This document shows, piece by piece, positions 17,878 through 25,380 of a stretch of 64,000 bases of DNA (its first letter is position 1; the number at the start of each line of letters is the position of its first letter). The stretch is from Robiginitalea sp. (lineage in GTDB: Bacteria; Bacteroidota; Bacteroidia; Flavobacteriales; Flavobacteriaceae). Both the position numbers and the translations under genes were made by a program. The notes beneath the pieces were generated by a model. The model was given only the letters and a program-made list of their open reading frames with translations, was not told the DNA's origin and did not search any database. The stretch is from assembly GCA_024642005.1 (NCBI GenBank), contig JAHECA010000001.1:124001-188000 (forward strand). Reading direction: 5' to 3'.

Positions 17878-18582
17878 TCAAAGTATATAATAGATGAGCC
17901 CGATCCGTAGCGGCGCCATGTCAAAGGGCACATTGTCAGGGCCGGTAGTTCCGTCTTTGAACAGGCCGTTCAACCCGTAATACAAGTGGAAGTTGAGGGC
18001 ATTGTAGCCCAGGCTGAGGGTAAGCCCGTACTGGAATTTCTCGGCATCGGGGTTGTAGAAGCTGTCTTTGAAGTCGGCTGTTACGTACTTGGATCGCGCC
18101 CCCACGACATAAGCGAATTTCATGCCACCGTAAATGCGCCAGAACGAAAAGTCGGTAGGTGTGGAAGTGCGCCAGCGCAGCTCTATGGGCAGCTCCACCA
18201 GGTGGGTTTCCAGCTTGTTGCGCTTATAGGAAACATTTTCGCCGAGAATGATATATTGGATATCGGTCCCATTCTCTATGGCCCGCAGGTTAGAGTAATA
18301 CGAATGCAGGGCGTACCCGAGGCCCACCCCCAGAGCCACCGTGCGCGACCGGTTCAGGGGCATATCTCGTATAAAGCCCAGCTGCAGCCCATAGGAGAGG
18401 TTATTCTGGGTAACTCCCGGAGGGCGGTTCAGCAGCACGTTATACGAAAACCCCAGGTAAATCTGGTCTTCCCGGTAGAGCGAATCGACCCCCTGGCTTC
18501 CAACGGACCTTGTTTCTTCTTGCTGGGCAAAAAGCCCTGCCGAACAAAACAACATCCCCAATAAAAGGCACATTACCTTCAT
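17878..18582 (-). CDS. Outer-membrane beta-barrel protein, PorT-like
   Basis: The product has 234 residues, a Sec signal peptide ending near AGLFAQ, then alternating amphipathic strands with aromatic girdles and a C-terminal strand ending in IYYIL. The architecture matches the porin/PorT family of small Bacteroidota barrels. PorT/SprT of the type IX secretion system is one possible identity, but I cannot confirm orthology from motifs. It lies directly downstream of the ExbB/ExbD operon, separated by a terminator, so it needs its own promoter in the 67-nt gap or read-through. Confidence 0.7.
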   Translation of the reverse strand: MKVMCLLLGMLFCSAGLFAQQEETRSVGSQGVDSLYREDQIYLGFSYNVLLNRPPGVTQNNLSYGLQLGFIRDMPLNRSRTVALGVGLGYALHSYYSNLRAIENGTDIQYIILGENVSYKRNKLETHLVELPIELRWRTSTPTDFSFWRIYGGMKFAYVVGARSKYVTADFKDSFYNPDAEKFQYGLTLSLGYNALNFHLYYGLNGLFKDGTTGPDNVPFDMAPLRIGLIYYIL

Positions 18583-18594
18583 GACTGCAACCTA

Positions 18595-18625
18595 CAAAAA
18601 AACGCTTCATTTCTGAAGCGTTTTT
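18595..18625. terminator. Bidirectional terminator after the exb operon
   Basis: CGCTTCA-TTTC-TGAAGCG (18603-18620) is flanked by A-rich sequence on the left and a T5 run on the right. On the minus strand it ends the exbB-exbD transcript 25 nt after the last stop. Confidence 0.8.
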
Positions 18626-18649
18626 ATGAATCCAATTCGGTTTGAAAAA

Positions 18650-19132
18650 TTACCTCAGGTTTTGGAATGAATCTCCCTCGTAGGTGGTGTAATTCACCTT
18701 CAGGGCATTCACCTTTCTGAGCTCTTGTTTGATGTCGGATATCAACCCCATATTGGCGTACTTGTCTACCTTAAGGGCAGTGGTCAGCACGTTTTGGAGT
18801 TCCTGCGGCTTTTTGGCACGCTCCTGCAGGATAAAGGACCCGATCTCTGAGACATCAGCAAATTTATCGTTCAGCTGAATCTTCGGCTCGGTTCCGAACG
18901 TCTTCTGATATTGGCTGGTGGGTTTTCCCACGTAGATATAAATTACGCGATCTTTCTTTTCCAGCTTTTTGGTTTCCGTAGCATTCGGCAGGGTGTTGTC
19001 TACCATCAGCGAACTGTCTTTCATGGTGGTAACCGTCATGAAGAAGAACAGCAGCATAAACACGATATCAGGCAGCGAGGCTGTGGATACCGCGGGTACA
19101 TCCCCACTTTTTTTCTTGTTAAACTTAGCCAT
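18650..19132 (-). CDS. exbD: ExbD/TolR-family energy-transducing protein (second copy)
   Basis: This 160-residue protein has one membrane helix and a periplasmic domain. The conserved membrane Asp is in SLPDIVFMLLFFFM around residue 22, the residue that carries protons in ExbD/TolR. A C-terminal region with KVDKYANMGLISDIKQELRKV fits the ExbD fold. It follows the first exbD after 12 nt, so ExbB may form a complex with two different ExbD-type subunits, as often in Bacteroidota. Confidence 0.92.
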   Translation of the reverse strand: MAKFNKKKSGDVPAVSTASLPDIVFMLLFFFMTVTTMKDSSLMVDNTLPNATETKKLEKKDRVIYIYVGKPTSQYQKTFGTEPKIQLNDKFADVSEIGSFILQERAKKPQELQNVLTTALKVDKYANMGLISDIKQELRKVNALKVNYTTYEGDSFQNLR

Positions 19133-19144
19133 TTTTCAGTCTGA

Positions 19145-19750
19145 TTAATTCGTGGTTGTCTCGGCCTCAGAGAATTTCTGCGGGAACAGTTCCTGGATTT
19201 TTTCCACCTTCTCTTTCAACTCATCGCGAATTTCACTCGCAGTCTCGGGGTTCAGGTACTTCGCTTCCATTTCGGTAAAATCAGTTCCGTAAAGGCGCTG
19301 CGCTTCCCTGTTCCTCAAGTCGTTGTAGGCCCCTACGATCTCGTTCTGAACGGTGATGTAGGTTCCGTACTTGGTTTCGCGGTCGTTTTTCAGAGAAATG
19401 ATCGCCTTGGTGGGGTTGTCGGAAGAACTCTCTTCCTTCTTTCCCTTGCAGTAATTGCAAGTCCCATCCCCTCCGTTATCCAGAAACGCTATGGCAGCTT
19501 CCCGAAGGTTTTTAAGATCCAGCAACTCCTCTTCTACGAGCAACTGACCATTCTTGTTGATGTTCACCGTGAAAATGTTCTTCTGCTTGATTACCACATC
19601 GGTTTCCGGCGGCTCAATGGGCGGCAACATACGGTCGAGCCCGGCGTCGGTTTCAATGGTGGTGGTAACCAGGAAAAAGATCAACAGCAGGAAGGCAATG
19701 TCTGCCATGGAACCTGCGTTCACTTCCGGTGGTGCTCCTCTTCTGGGCAT
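19145..19750 (-). CDS. exbD: ExbD/TolR-family protein (first copy) with a CxxC loop
   Basis: The product is 201 residues with the membrane motif SMADIAFLLLIFFLV, Asp near residue 17, after the short cytoplasmic tail MPRRGAPPEVN. The periplasmic domain carries an insertion rich in Gly, Cys, Lys and Ser (DGTCNYCKGKKEESSSD) that interrupts the ExbD fold. A long charged helical tail makes it larger than standard ExbD (about 140). The two cysteines could form a disulfide or metal site in the periplasm. It sits between the unknown membrane gene and the second exbD. Confidence 0.9.
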   Translation of the reverse strand: MPRRGAPPEVNAGSMADIAFLLLIFFLVTTTIETDAGLDRMLPPIEPPETDVVIKQKNIFTVNINKNGQLLVEEELLDLKNLREAAIAFLDNGGDGTCNYCKGKKEESSSDNPTKAIISLKNDRETKYGTYITVQNEIVGAYNDLRNREAQRLYGTDFTEMEAKYLNPETASEIRDELKEKVEKIQELFPQKFSEAETTTN

Positions 19751-19762
19751 AATGGTTTCTCT

Positions 19763-20206
19763 TTACTTGTTTGTCAACTTCTTTATTCCTCCCCATGCCA
19801 TGGATGCCAGGGCAACTATCAGCAGGATGAAGAACATATTCAGTCCCGCACCGATATTCTTGACGACACCTTCGGTTGTGGGAACTCCCCTTTTGGCCAT
19901 TTCCTCAACCGTTCCGTCTGCCCCATTAGAAATGACATATGAAAGGCCTACCACAACAATGAGAGAGGCGATTACAATAAATGTCTTTTTCAGGTTCTGG
20001 GGATTGGAGAACAGGTTTTTCATGGCGAAAACCAGGCTGAAGAGCACGGCCACGGCCAATAGCAGGTACGTGATCATGAACATCCAGTGCATGCTCATGC
20101 TTTCTACGGCATCGGCCACAGGCTCATTGGTGCCTGGCAGCTGCAACCAGAGGATGACTCCGATGGCGCCCAGTACAATTAATCCTATTTTAACTATCTT
20201 ATGCAT
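19763..20206 (-). CDS. Four-helix membrane protein of the exb operon
   Basis: This 147-residue protein has four predicted membrane helices (IGLIVLGAIGVILWL; WMFMITYLLLAVAVLFSLVF; FIVIASLIVVVGLSYVI; FFILLIVALASMAWGGI) and a small polar loop between helices 3 and 4. I know no assigned function. Its place between exbB and exbD, with gaps of 24 and 12 nt, suggests it is a component or assembly factor of this proton-channel complex. Confidence 0.8.
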   Translation of the reverse strand: MHKIVKIGLIVLGAIGVILWLQLPGTNEPVADAVESMSMHWMFMITYLLLAVAVLFSLVFAMKNLFSNPQNLKKTFIVIASLIVVVGLSYVISNGADGTVEEMAKRGVPTTEGVVKNIGAGLNMFFILLIVALASMAWGGIKKLTNK

Positions 20207-20230
20207 AATCCAGTTATTTGGAAATCCGAC

Positions 20231-21019
20231 TTACTTCTTGTGGTCTACCAGCATATCGATCAGCGAGATCGATGAATCTTCCATGTCATTGACAATGCTG
20301 TCAATTTTGGCAATGATGTAGTTGTAGAAGATTTGAAGGATGATCGCAACAATAAGTCCAAATACCGTGGTAAGAAGTGCCACCTGGATATCACCGGCAA
20401 TCAGCGAGGCACTCAGGTTACCTACTGCACTGATCTTCTGGAAGGCCTGGATCATACCGATTACCGTACCCATGAACCCAAGCATGGGCGCAGTGGCGAT
20501 AAAAAGGGAAAGCCAGGACACGTTTTTCTCGAGTTGCCCCATTTGAACTCCGCCGTAGGCTACCACGGCCTTTTCAGCAGATTCAATGCTGTCGCCGGCA
20601 CGGTCGAGCCCCTGATAGTATATGGAAGCAACCGGACCTTTGGTATTACGGCATACTTCTTTAGCAGCTTCGATGCCTCCAGTGGCCAGAGCGTCTTCCA
20701 CTTCATTCTTCAGCTTAGTGGTGTTGGTACTGGACATATTCAGGAAAATAATACGTTCGATGGCAACTGCAAGCCCCAAGATGAGACACAGCAGTACGAT
20801 GCCCATAAAACCGGCACCCCCCTGAATAAATTGTTCTTTGAGCACCTGGGTGAATCCTCGATCCGCTTCGGCTGCGACAGCTTCATCTTGAAGCATTACA
20901 GTCGCGGTGGCCAGGGTGGAGGACACATTTGAAACGAGTGCAGACGCCTTGGCGCTTACCGTATTTGTTCCGAGGACAAATAGCCCAGCCACGGCCAGGA
21001 ATGAGAATAATTTTTTCAT
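20231..21019 (-). CDS. exbB: MotA/TolQ/ExbB proton-channel protein
   Basis: ExbB/TolQ (262 residues) forms the pentameric inner-membrane channel that uses proton flow to power TonB or Tol. An N-terminal hydrophobic signal-like segment is followed by three core helices (FMGIVLLCLILGLAVAIERI; WLSLFIATAPMLGFMGTVIG; VALLTTVFGLIVAIILQIF). The GFMGTVIGMIQAFQ signature is typical. It is the first gene of the exbB-X-exbD-exbD operon, which presumably serves the TonB receptors of this organism. Confidence 0.95.
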   Translation of the reverse strand: MKKLFSFLAVAGLFVLGTNTVSAKASALVSNVSSTLATATVMLQDEAVAAEADRGFTQVLKEQFIQGGAGFMGIVLLCLILGLAVAIERIIFLNMSSTNTTKLKNEVEDALATGGIEAAKEVCRNTKGPVASIYYQGLDRAGDSIESAEKAVVAYGGVQMGQLEKNVSWLSLFIATAPMLGFMGTVIGMIQAFQKISAVGNLSASLIAGDIQVALLTTVFGLIVAIILQIFYNYIIAKIDSIVNDMEDSSISLIDMLVDHKK

Positions 21020-21054
21020 TTTTTCAAACTTGAATTTAGATTAGTTATTAGGGC

Positions 21055-21062
21055 TAAAGATA
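21055..21062 (-). promoter_or_regulatory. Candidate -7 element for the exb operon
   Basis: On the minus strand TAtcTTTA, preceded by a long T-run, lies 36 nt upstream of the exbB ATG. It differs from the consensus only at the last base. Confidence 0.45.
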
Positions 21063-21193
21063 AAAAAAAATTAGAACTAAAAAATTAAAATTAGCGGGGC
21101 AAACTCCTGAAAATGCTAAAAAATCTAGGCGTTTGCAAAGCATTTCAAGATACATTCCGAAAAAACTTGCGGATGTCGTAACAGGGGTGGCGG

Positions 21194-21242
21194 CATTAGC
21201 TGCCGCTGTACCCTGCATCCCCGTTTCCGGTTTCGGTCAATT
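21194..21242. repeat. Diverged half-copy of the 109-bp repeat
   Basis: From CATTAGC to GTCAATT this segment aligns loosely with the second half of the adjacent 109-bp unit: shared ATTAGC, GCCGCT, CCCTGCA, CCG, GGT, CGG and CAA blocks in the same order, with a deletion in the middle. It looks like an older, eroded copy. Confidence 0.55.
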
Positions 21243-21460
21243 ATGGGAATCACAAACCGCATTCCCTATTTCATTCTGTCAATCCCCGGATTAGCGCCGC
21301 CGCTTTGCCGCCGCGCTGATCCCTGCACCTCCGAACAGGTGCCGGACAAGCATGGGAATCACAAACCGCATTCCCTATTTCATTCTGTCAATCCCCGGAT
21401 TAGCGCCGCCGCTTTGCCGCCGCGCTGATCCCTGCACCTCCGAACAGGTGCCGGACAAGC
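21243..21460. repeat. Two identical 109-bp tandem repeats rich in hairpins
   Basis: Positions 21243-21351 and 21352-21460 are identical. Each unit contains three inverted repeats: GGGAAT-N10-ATTCCC, GGATTAGCGC-N15-GCGCTGATCC, and GCACCT-N6-AGGTGC. The second stem contains a T/G position that pairs as G-U only if the plus strand is the RNA. The period is not a multiple of three and the frames are not protein-like, so this is not coding. The rest of the gene-free stretch from 21063 to 21193 shows nothing I can name. Confidence 0.95.
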
Positions 21461-21581
21461 ATGGGAATCACAAACCGGCAGGGCCGGTTTGTATGCTCTC
21501 AAATGACAGGGCTTACAAGAGCGAGCTCTTGGCGCCCTTTTCATTTGAGAGCATTACCGCCGCGTTGCGGCGGTAATTCCC
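21461..21581. repeat. Third repeat start interrupted by nested palindromes
   Basis: The first 17 nt repeat the unit start. GGGAAT at 21463-21468 then pairs with ATTCCC at 21576-21581, enclosing 107 nt. Inside lie ACAAACCGGC/GCCGGTTTGT (21470-21492), a perfect 14-bp arm pair at 21493-21506 and 21541-21554 that encloses AGGGC/GCCCT and AAGAGC/GCTCTT, and TACCGCCGC/GCGGCGGTA (21555-21575). It abuts the 3' side of the tRNA-Ser gene. Confidence 0.9.
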
Positions 21582-21588
21582 TTTTGAG

Positions 21589-21676
21589 CAGAGAGGAAGG
21601 GATTCGAACCCTCGATGCACTTTTGGTGCATACACACTTTCCAGGCGTGCGCCTTCGACCACTCGGCCACCTCTCT
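21589..21676 (-). tRNA. tRNA-Ser (anticodon GGA)
   Basis: This is a class II tRNA of 88 nt. The acceptor stem AGAGAGG/CCTCTCT is followed by discriminator G, and CCA is not encoded. The D-arm has GGCCGAGTGG, the anticodon loop reads CT-GGA-AA, a long variable arm (TGCACCAAAAGTGCA) is present, and the T-arm is GGTTCGAATCC. The long variable arm and GGA anticodon both indicate serine. No T-run terminator follows directly; the palindromic array does. Confidence 0.95.
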
Positions 21677-21745
21677 AAATCCCCTTAAATAGGGGTGCCC
21701 AAATAACGAAAAAATTGGGAGTAATTAAAATATAAGCTTTCAAAA

Positions 21746-22777
21746 TTAAGACATTTCGCCCCGCAGGGAAGTTTCAAAGATGGTTTTGAACGACTTATGT
21801 GAAACTTCCTCGCCCAACAGGTACATGAGCTTTGCCAGGGCCGCCTCGGTGGTAATGTCGCGGCCGTCAATAATCGGTATGTCAGAGAGGGAGGCACTGG
21901 TCTCGTAACGGCCCATGAGCACGCTTCCGCCCCGGCATTGGGTTACGTTAACCAGGTACAGACCCGAATCGACTGCCTCCTTAAAGGCTTGCAGCAGCCA
22001 GGGCGAGGTGGGGGCGTTCCCGGCGCCGAACGTCTCGAGGATAACTGCTTTTAGCCCGGGGCTGCGCAGCAGGTTCCCCACCCAGTCAGGATTCATGCCC
22101 GGGAAGAGTTTCAGGATGCCGATGCGGTTCTCCAGGCGGGTGTGGAGCTTCAGGGGCTTTAGGGCTGCCGGCTTCCACAGGTATTCGCGGTGCACTTTCA
22201 GGTGAACCCCCGAAGTTGCGAGGGCCGGATAATTGGGAGAGTCGAAGGCCTCGAAGTGCTCGGTATTCATTTTAGAAGTGCGGTTTCCCCTGTACAGCTT
22301 GAATTCAAAGTACAGGCATACCTCCTGAATGAGCGGGCGGCCGTTCTCGCGCAGGGCCGCCATTTGCACGGAGGTGATCAGGTTCTCCTTGGCGTCGGTG
22401 CGCAGATCGCCGATTGGGAGCTGTGAACCGGTAAGCACTACGGGTTTTGAGAGGTTCTCGAGCATAAAGCTAAGGGCGCTGGCCGTGTAGCTCATGGTAT
22501 CGCTGCCGTGCAGCACCACAAAGCCATCGTAGGCGTCGTAGTTGGAAGCGATCAGACCGGCTATCTCATGCCAGTGCGGAATGTCCATATTCGAGGAGTC
22601 AATGGGCTTCTGGAGCGACACCGAATGGATCTGGCACTCGAGCTGCTGCAATTCCGGAATCTGGTCGAGCAGTTTTTCAAAGTTGAAAGCCCGGAGTACC
22701 CCGCTGCGGTACTCACGAACCATCCCGATGGTCCCCCCGGTGTAGATCAGTAATATGTCTGGTTGCTGGTTGCTCAT
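21746..22777 (-). CDS. ansA: Type I L-asparaginase
   Basis: This 343-residue enzyme hydrolyses asparagine to aspartate and ammonia. The first catalytic Thr is in YTGGTIGM near residue 14 and the second triad is in VLHGSDTMSYTASAL near residue 90. There is no signal peptide, so it is the cytoplasmic type I form. It lies 16 nt downstream of the TatD gene and shares its transcript. Confidence 0.93.
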   Translation of the reverse strand: MSNQQPDILLIYTGGTIGMVREYRSGVLRAFNFEKLLDQIPELQQLECQIHSVSLQKPIDSSNMDIPHWHEIAGLIASNYDAYDGFVVLHGSDTMSYTASALSFMLENLSKPVVLTGSQLPIGDLRTDAKENLITSVQMAALRENGRPLIQEVCLYFEFKLYRGNRTSKMNTEHFEAFDSPNYPALATSGVHLKVHREYLWKPAALKPLKLHTRLENRIGILKLFPGMNPDWVGNLLRSPGLKAVILETFGAGNAPTSPWLLQAFKEAVDSGLYLVNVTQCRGGSVLMGRYETSASLSDIPIIDGRDITTEAALAKLMYLLGEEVSHKSFKTIFETSLRGEMS

Positions 22778-22793
22778 GGTTTCCTCATGCTGG

Positions 22794-23561
22794 TTAACAC
22801 CCGAAAAGTGCCCGGGAATTGGCTGTGGTTATTTCGGCGATTTCCGCCTCGCTCTGACCGTACAATTCGGCCAGGCGGCCCAGTACCTGTCGCAGGTAGG
22901 CCGGCTCGTTGCGCTTGCCGCGGTTGGGAACGGGCGCCAGGTAGGGAGAATCCGTTTCGAGCACCAGGTGCTCCAGTGGGATTTCCCTTATGAAGGTATC
23001 GATCTTCCCGTTCTTAAAGGTTACAACGCCCCCTATCCCCAATTTCATGTTGAATGACAAGGCGCGATGCGCCTGTTCAAGGGAGCCTGTAAAACAGTGG
23101 AAAATCCCCCTGAGGTCGGGTCCCTGCTCGGCCTCCAGCACTTCGAATATCTCGTCGAAAGATTCCCGGCTGTGGATCACGATCGGCAGGCCATGGGCTT
23201 TGGCCAGCCCTATCTGCCTTCTGAAGGCCTCGGTCTGCAGGGCCAGGCGCGATTGGTCCCAGTACAGGTCGATGCCAATTTCGCCTACAGCCACATAACG
23301 ACCGGTGCGCAGCTCCTCTTCCACCACGGACAGCTCGTCTTCCCAGTTGTCCTTTACATAGGTGGGGTGCAACCCGCACATCAGAAAAATACGGCCTGGC
23401 CATCCATCCTGCAAAGCCTTCATCCGCTGGGTATACGTAGAATCGATGGCTGGGATAAAGAAACGGCTAACCCCGGCTTCCAGGGCGCGCTGCATCACCG
23501 CCTCGCGGTCGGCGTCAAATTCCTCAACGTACAGATGGGCGTGTGTATCGGTCAGGTTCAC
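22794..23561 (-). CDS. TatD-family metal-dependent hydrolase
   Basis: This 255-residue TIM-barrel metalloenzyme has the DTHAHLY metal motif at the start, GEIGIDLYWD in the middle, HSRESFDEIFEVL, FHCFTGS, and a late ETDSPYLAP motif. Together these are the full TatD signature for a 3'-5' DNA exonuclease/hydrolase. The start is GTG at 23561 with the MNLTDTHAHL N-terminus. TAttTTAG at 23566-23573 (minus) is a possible promoter element, back to back with the promoter of the divergent protease gene. Confidence 0.93.
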   Translation of the reverse strand: MNLTDTHAHLYVEEFDADREAVMQRALEAGVSRFFIPAIDSTYTQRMKALQDGWPGRIFLMCGLHPTYVKDNWEDELSVVEEELRTGRYVAVGEIGIDLYWDQSRLALQTEAFRRQIGLAKAHGLPIVIHSRESFDEIFEVLEAEQGPDLRGIFHCFTGSLEQAHRALSFNMKLGIGGVVTFKNGKIDTFIREIPLEHLVLETDSPYLAPVPNRGKRNEPAYLRQVLGRLAELYGQSEAEIAEITTANSRALFGC

Positions 23562-23577
23562 CCCGCTAAAATAGGAT

Positions 23578-23585
23578 TATCTTTG
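23578..23585 (+). promoter_or_regulatory. -7 element of the retropepsin-like gene
   Basis: TAtcTTTG ends 13 nt before the ATG at 23599, in the 37-nt divergent gap with TatD. The -33 match (TTC) is weak. Confidence 0.55.
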
Positions 23586-23598
23586 CCAAAAACACCGC

Positions 23599-24036
23599 AT
23601 GGCCTCCCTCAAAAAATTCCTGCTCGCCCAGGGGTTCAGCGTTTTGAAACTGGAACGCACCCAGACCGACCATTTTACGGTACTGGCGGTGCTCAATGGA
23701 ATCGAAGGGCGGTTTATCATCGATACCGGGGCCTCGAACACCTGTGTTGGCCTCGACCGCTTGGCCCATTTCGAAATGGTATCGCAAGTGTCTGAGGTAA
23801 AGGCAGCCGGAGCCGGCTCTGCCGAGCTCGAAACAGCTGTCTCGGACGACAACCATTTGCTGGTCGGCACCTGGGAGCAAAGGGGCCTTCAGGTGGTGCT
23901 GATTGACCTGAGCCATGTAAACCAGGCGCTGGTTGCCCATCAAGCCGACCCGGTAGACGGAATTCTCGGGGCCGATGTACTGCGACTGGGGCGCGCGGTT
24001 ATCGACTACCGGAAAAACCGGCTCTTTTTAAAATAA
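23599..24036 (+). CDS. Retropepsin-like aspartic protease
   Basis: This 145-residue protein has the clan AA active-site motif FIIDTGASNTCVG near residue 47 and the second hydrophobic-hydrophobic-Gly element (ILGADVLRLGRAVIDY) near the C-terminus. Like retroviral proteases it would act as a dimer. No signal peptide is visible. Stand-alone proteins of this type are common in Bacteroidota, and the substrate is unknown. Confidence 0.85.
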   Translation: MASLKKFLLAQGFSVLKLERTQTDHFTVLAVLNGIEGRFIIDTGASNTCVGLDRLAHFEMVSQVSEVKAAGAGSAELETAVSDDNHLLVGTWEQRGLQVVLIDLSHVNQALVAHQADPVDGILGADVLRLGRAVIDYRKNRLFLK

Positions 24037-24065
24037 AAAACCCCGGCCACGGGCCAGGGTTTCTT
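24035..24065. terminator. Bidirectional terminator
   Basis: AACCCcGGCC-ACG-GGCCaGGGTT has one internal mismatch and is flanked by A-runs on the left and T-rich sequence on the right. It lies between the protease gene and the converging odhB. Confidence 0.75.
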
Positions 24066-24077
24066 TCGCTTCTTCCG

Positions 24078-25301
24078 CTATAATTCCAGCGCGCGTTTGG
24101 GATCTCCGCCCATCAGGTGCTCCACGGGGTTTTCGATCCCTTCCTTCACAGCAACCAGGAAGCCCACCGATTCCCGTCCGTCTATAATGCGGTGGTCGTA
24201 CGAAAGGGCCACATACATTACCGGGGCGATCACGATTTGCCCGTCTTTGACGACAGGCCGCTCCACGATGTTGTGCATGCCCAGGATGCCGCTTTGGGGC
24301 GGGTTGATGATAGGCGTGGAAAGCATGGATCCGAATACCCCTCCATTGGAAATGGTAAAGGTGCCCCCCGTCATTTCGTCTACGGTGATCTGCCCGTCGC
24401 GGGCGCGCAGGGCCAGCCGTTTCACTTCGGCCTCAACGCCGCGGAAACTCAGGGTTTCCGCATTCCGGATTACAGGCACCATCAGGCCTTTGGGTCCGGA
24501 AACCGCGATACTGATATCGCAGTAGTCAAAGCTGATCATTTCCTTATCGTCTATCATGGAGTTGACAGCCGGGTACATCTGCAGGGCCCTGATGACCGCC
24601 TTGGTGAAGAACGACATAAAGCCAAGGCCCAAATCGTGCTTCTCCTTGAAGGCATCCTTATAGGTGTTGCGCAGTTCGAAGACCGCAGACATATCGACCT
24701 CGTTAAAGGTGGTGAGCATGGCGGTTTCATTCTTGGCCGCAACCAACCGCTCGGCCACTTTGCGTCTCAGCATCGAGAGCTTGCTGCGGGTCTCTCCACG
24801 GGCCCCGCTGCCCGGTGTGCCCATGGCCGGTATGGCTTTCACCGCATCTTCACGGGTAATGCGTCCGCCTTTGCCGCTGCCTGTCACGGCAGACGCAGCG
24901 ATGCCTTTTTCCTCCAGAATTTTCCGGGCGGCAGGAGAAGGGGTGCCTGCTGCATAGGATTCCGGTTGTTTAGGGGCGGGGGGGGGCTGGGCGCCGGCCT
25001 TTTCCTTCTTCGGTTCTTCAGCCACAGGGGCTGCCTTGGCTGGGGCAGCGCCATCGGGCTTCGCGGCCCCGGTGTCGATCAGGCATACCACGGCCCCGAC
25101 TGCCACGGCATCGCCCTCTTCTGCCCTCAGGGTAATGATCCCGCTGTCTTCGGCCGGCAACTCCAGAGTAGCCTTGTCGGAGTCTACCTCAGCAATGGCC
25201 TGGTCCTTCTCCACATAGTCCCCGTCCTTGACGAGCCACTGGGCGATTTCCACTTCGGTGATGGATTCTCCTGGCGATGGGACTTTCATTTCTAGAATCA
25301 T
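24078..25301 (-). CDS. odhB: 2-oxoglutarate dehydrogenase E2 (dihydrolipoamide succinyltransferase)
   Basis: E2 (407 residues) transfers the succinyl group from E1 to CoA. An N-terminal lipoyl domain carries the lipoylated Lys in EVDSDKATLELPAE near residue 43. An Ala/Pro/Lys linker, a peripheral-subunit-binding domain (SPAARKILEEKGI) and the catalytic domain follow, ending with SYDHRIIDGRESVGFLV, where the His and Asp are catalytic. It lies 79 nt downstream of odhA. The E3 gene is not in the window. Confidence 0.95.
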   Translation of the reverse strand: MILEMKVPSPGESITEVEIAQWLVKDGDYVEKDQAIAEVDSDKATLELPAEDSGIITLRAEEGDAVAVGAVVCLIDTGAAKPDGAAPAKAAPVAEEPKKEKAGAQPPPAPKQPESYAAGTPSPAARKILEEKGIAASAVTGSGKGGRITREDAVKAIPAMGTPGSGARGETRSKLSMLRRKVAERLVAAKNETAMLTTFNEVDMSAVFELRNTYKDAFKEKHDLGLGFMSFFTKAVIRALQMYPAVNSMIDDKEMISFDYCDISIAVSGPKGLMVPVIRNAETLSFRGVEAEVKRLALRARDGQITVDEMTGGTFTISNGGVFGSMLSTPIINPPQSGILGMHNIVERPVVKDGQIVIAPVMYVALSYDHRIIDGRESVGFLVAVKEGIENPVEHLMGGDPKRALEL

Positions 25302-25380
25302 GCGATGCGGTGTTTTAGGGTTTGAGTGGTTTTAGGTACAATTTGCCATTTTGCGTACAGGGCGGAAACACCCCGTAAAT

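Noticed and set aside
21243-21460. Possible CRISPR array
   Set aside because: The units are 109 bp, contiguous, identical and without variable spacers; no cas genes are nearby.
21243-21576. Short open frames repeating MGITNRIPYF
   Set aside because: They come from the 109-bp repeats, whose length is not a multiple of three; the frames end in different sequences and look like RNA or DNA structure.
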